This document shows, one piece after another, positions 61,669 through 64,000 of a stretch of 64,000 bases of DNA. The DNA lies in contig JBKXSZ010000002.1 in NCBI GenBank assembly GCA_047017005.1, positions 44,102 through 108,101 of the forward strand, written 5' to 3'. Both the position numbers and the translations under genes were made by a program. How positions within the stretch are numbered: the first letter of the stretch is position 1; every line of letters begins with the position of its first letter. The stretch comes from JBKXSZ01 sp047017005 (GTDB taxonomy: Bacteria > Bacillota > Clostridia > TANB77 > CAG-508). A model generated the notes under the pieces. It saw only the letters and a program-made list of their open reading frames with translations, did not search any database and had not been told where the DNA came from.

Positions 61669-61695
61669 ACTATGAAAATTTTCCATAGTTTCTTT
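61669..61695 (-). terminator. Terminator of the ribosomal alpha operon
   Basis: AAACTATGGAAAATTTTC-type arms (AACTATG and CATAGTT) with a run of seven T's on the minus strand, just after the rplQ stop. Confidence 0.8.
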
Positions 61696-61705
61696 ATTTC
61701 TTTTT

Positions 61706-62224
61706 TTATACTAGTTCTAAAATTACTTTTTCAGCTGCATCTCCACGTCTTGGTCCAGCCTTGATGATTCTTGTATAACCACCAACTCTTCCCTCATATT
61801 TTGGAGCAATTTCATTGAATAGTTTTCCAACTACATCTGTATCTTTAACTTTATTGATTTGTTTCATCATTTTTCTTCTAGCATTTAATCTAGACGGCAT
61901 ATCTTTTTGTCTTTTTTCTGTTGTTGTTTCTTTTACTACTTTTAAATATTCAACACCATTTTTACTTGTTACTTTTTCTGTAACTTTATGACCATTGCTA
62001 TCAATTTTAGCTTTGCTAACTTTTACATCGACCATTTCATAGTTATCTTTTTCTTTTACAGCTAATGCAATCAAACTATCTGTGATTGCTTTTACTTCTT
62101 TTGCTCTTGCTTCTGTTGTTTCAATTTTACCATGTAATAGTAAGTCGGTAGTTTGTGTTTTAAGCATTGCTAATCTTTGGTCTGTTGGTCTACCTAATTT
62201 TCTATTTGTTGCCACTTGTTTCAC
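61706..62224 (-). CDS. rplQ: 50S ribosomal protein L17 with internal insertion
   Basis: Lies near the peptide exit tunnel. RKLGRPTDQRLAMLKTQTTDLLLHGKIETTEARAKEV (key words RKLGRPTDQRLAML and KIETTEARA) is the normal N-terminus and VGGYTRIIKAGPRRGDAAE the normal end. Between them, about 45-50 extra residues (VKVSKAKIDSNGHKVTEKV ... VVKETTTEK) make the protein 172 residues long instead of ~115-125. It follows rpoA by 23 bases, the standard order. Confidence 0.95.
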   Translation of the reverse strand: MKQVATNRKLGRPTDQRLAMLKTQTTDLLLHGKIETTEARAKEVKAITDSLIALAVKEKDNYEMVDVKVSKAKIDSNGHKVTEKVTSKNGVEYLKVVKETTTEKRQKDMPSRLNARRKMMKQINKVKDTDVVGKLFNEIAPKYEGRVGGYTRIIKAGPRRGDAAEKVILELV

Positions 62225-62247
62225 CTTCCTTATATTCTGTTATTTCA

Positions 62248-63195
62248 TTAATCTTCTTCTTGTGCAAAATCTAATCCTAATGAATGTAATTTGTTTGTTA
62301 CTTCATCTAGTGATTTCTTTCCAAGATTTCTTACTTTCATCATGTCTGCTTCTGATTTATTTGTTAAGTCTTCGACTGTAGCAATTCCTGCTCTCTTTAA
62401 GCAATTGAAAGATCTTACAGATAATTCTAAGTCTTCTATTGACATTTCTAGAACTTTTTCTTTCTTTGATTCTTCCTTTTCTACCATTACTTGTGTATTT
62501 TTAGCAGTTTCGGATAAATCAATGAATAATTCTAAATGTCCTGTCATAACTTTAGCAGCTAAACTTAATGCTTCATATGGTTTTAAACTTCCATCTGTCC
62601 AAACTTCAATAACAAGTTTATCAAAGTCTACTTGTTGTCCAACTCTGGTGTTTTCTACTTGATAATTTACTTTTTTAACTGGTGTAAAGATAGAGTCAAT
62701 TGGAAGAACTGTAATATCTTGATTTGCTTTTTTATTTTTATCAGAAGAATTATATCCTCTTCCTCTTTCTACAGTCATTTCCATATGTAGACTACCATCT
62801 TTTGCAACAGTAGCGATATGTAAATCAGGATTTAGTATTTCTACCGTACCATCTGTTTGTATATCTCCTGCTGTTACTTCTCCTTCACCTTTGAAGTCAA
62901 TAAATATTCTTTTTTCTTCATTATCATTTACTTTTAGTCTAACACCTTTTAAGTTAACTATAATTTCAGGAACATCTTCTACAACGTTTGGAACAGTTGA
63001 GAATTCATGTACTACTCCATCAATTTTTACACTTGTTATTGCAGCACCTGGAAGTGATGATAATAAGATTCTTCTAAGTGAATTTCCTATGGTTACTCCA
63101 TAACCACGTTCTAATGGTTCACATACAAATTTTGCATAATTTTTAATATCATCAGCTTCTAAGCATTCAATGTTTGGCTTTTCGAATTCTATCAT
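62248..63195 (-). CDS. rpoA: DNA-directed RNA polymerase subunit alpha
   Basis: Assembles RNA polymerase and contacts promoters and activators. The N-terminal domain has FVCEPLERGYGVTIGNSLRRILLSSLPG (in part: RGYGVTIGNSLRRILL), and the C-terminal domain LELSVRSFNCLKRAGIATVEDL with NLGKKSLDEVTNKLHSLGL binds UP elements. 315 residues is normal. rpsD lies upstream and rplQ downstream. Confidence 0.98.
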   Translation of the reverse strand: MIEFEKPNIECLEADDIKNYAKFVCEPLERGYGVTIGNSLRRILLSSLPGAAITSVKIDGVVHEFSTVPNVVEDVPEIIVNLKGVRLKVNDNEEKRIFIDFKGEGEVTAGDIQTDGTVEILNPDLHIATVAKDGSLHMEMTVERGRGYNSSDKNKKANQDITVLPIDSIFTPVKKVNYQVENTRVGQQVDFDKLVIEVWTDGSLKPYEALSLAAKVMTGHLELFIDLSETAKNTQVMVEKEESKKEKVLEMSIEDLELSVRSFNCLKRAGIATVEDLTNKSEADMMKVRNLGKKSLDEVTNKLHSLGLDFAQEED

Positions 63196-63258
63196 TTCTT
63201 ACCTCCTAATAGAGTCGTGCTTGTCTCGCACAACGACTTATTCCTTTATCATAACCTA

Positions 63259-63882
63259 TTATTTTGAGTAAAGCTCTACGATTAAATGCTCTTCTATTGG
63301 TAGGTCAATGTCTTCTCTTGTTGCTAATCTTACTACTTTACCACTTACCTTTTCAGAGTCTTTTTCAAGCCATTCTGGTATTGGTCTTGTGGCATTTGCT
63401 TCCACATTTCCTTTAATAGTATTATTTTCTTTATTTTCTCTTAAAGAAATAACATCCCCTGGTTTTACTAGGTAAGAAGCAATATCTACTTTTTTACCAT
63501 TAACAGCAAATAGTCCATGATTTACAAATTGTCTAGCTTGAGCTCTTGAAGAACCAAATCCTAATCTGTAAACAACATTATCTAATCTGCTTTCTAATAA
63601 TTGAAGTAAAACTTCACCTGTTTTTCCTTTTTTGTTAGAAGCCATTTCGAAATATTTTCTAAATTGTTTTTCTCCTACTCCATAGTATGATCTTGTTTTT
63701 TGTTTTTCTCTTAACTGTGTACCATATTCAGAAAGTTTCTTCTTTTTTTGTCCATGATCTCCTGGTGCGTAGTTTCTTCTAGAAACACTACATTTATCAG
63801 AGTAACATCTTGAACCTTTTAAGAATAACTTTTGTCCTTCTCTACGGCATATACGGCATTGTTCATCTTTATATCTTGCCAT
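63259..63882 (-). CDS. rpsD: 30S ribosomal protein S4
   Basis: Assembly-initiating small-subunit protein. CRICRREGQKLFLKG keeps a Cys pair at the N-terminus (zinc-type S4: C..C...C), then NYAPGDHGQKKKKLSEYG, and the S4 RNA-binding domain RLDNVVYRLGFGSSRAQARQ with VNHGLFAVNGKKVDIASYLV. 207 residues. A ribosome site GGAGGTG precedes the ATG. It may repress its own operon, as in Bacillus; no leader is visible in the short gap to rpsK. Confidence 0.97.
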   Translation of the reverse strand: MARYKDEQCRICRREGQKLFLKGSRCYSDKCSVSRRNYAPGDHGQKKKKLSEYGTQLREKQKTRSYYGVGEKQFRKYFEMASNKKGKTGEVLLQLLESRLDNVVYRLGFGSSRAQARQFVNHGLFAVNGKKVDIASYLVKPGDVISLRENKENNTIKGNVEANATRPIPEWLEKDSEKVSGKVVRLATREDIDLPIEEHLIVELYSK

Positions 63883-63947
63883 GAATTAATTACACCTCCA
63901 TAAATTTTGTAACCTTTATATTCTTATTATTTTTGTTTTTTGAAGAA

Positions 63948-64000
63948 TTATACTCTTCTTCTTTTTGGTGGTCTACAACCATTGTGTGGTATTGGTGTTA
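63948..64000 (-). CDS. rpsK: 30S ribosomal protein S11, C-terminal end (partial)
   Basis: The minus strand reads TPIPHNGCRPPKRRRV and stop at the right edge, the invariant C-terminus of S11. It confirms the order rpsK-rpsD-rpoA-rplQ. Confidence 0.92.
   Translation of the reverse strand, partial: TPIPHNGCRPPKRRRV

Overview
The window is AT-rich (roughly 30% GC by eye) chromosomal DNA from a spore-forming, Gram-positive, Clostridia-like member of the Firmicutes. It carries spoIVA, spoVT, a gerA-type germination operon, two ferritin-like coat-type proteins, a peptidoglycan-centred gene set (alr, a FemX-like transferase, PBP1A, uppP, glmU, sortase), a SAM-I riboswitch, and strong AGGAGG ribosome sites. 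An uncultured gut clostridium is a reasonable guess, but nothing here fixes the taxon. Most genes lie on the minus strand.

Layout. 1-6.8 kb: acyltransferase, twin ferritin-like proteins, dapA/HD/dapB, and a DUF421 gene split by a frameshift. 6.8-12.3 kb: an accessory island. It holds two nearly identical prepilin-like genes whose last ~115 bases differ in the pattern left by a diversity-generating retroelement (DGR), a ParE-type toxin-antitoxin pair, a cluster of DNA hairpins, a GC-rich palindrome, and a 374-bp inverted-repeat element. 12.3-23.4 kb: glmU, spoIVA, a C39-like protein, the gerA operon (gerAA frameshifted) with a small extra membrane protein, rnr and secG. 23.9-35 kb: a nearly leaderless rluA-type gene, ftsH, DUF1189, alr, femX-like, cysS and PBP1A. 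35.1-36.8 kb: a complete IS30-family insertion sequence flanked by 14-bp direct repeats. 36.9-43.6 kb: dprA, folD, dinB with a LexA-like box, uppP, a TPR protein and ppa. 43.6-48.6 kb: two adjacent terminator-ended noncoding RNA candidates, a decayed fabG, small unknown genes, ldh, a TnpB/IS605-like relic, and tRNA-Gln and tRNA-His. 48.6-61.7 kb: sortase, hinT, a shortened alaS behind a structured leader, spoVT, a KAP-type NTPase next to comF, a coiled-coil repeat gene, recD2, and metK behind its SAM riboswitch. 61.7-64 kb: the end of the ribosomal alpha operon (rpsK-rpsD-rpoA-rplQ).

The most interesting system is the pair of variable proteins at 7.2-8.2 and 10.9-11.8 kb. Upstream parts visible to me are almost identical, yet the C-terminal C-type-lectin-like ends differ at 28 positions within 26 codons. 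Of these, 26 fall at codon positions 1 or 2 and 22 show an A in one copy, which is the footprint of adenine-directed mutagenic retrohoming. Each variable region ends in a hairpin with a GNRA-type loop that contains the stop codon, like known DGR target hairpins. I find neither a reverse transcriptase nor a template repeat in the window, so these look like remote targets of a DGR elsewhere in the genome. Several genes are split by single-base shifts (DUF421, gerAA), which could be real decay or assembly error.
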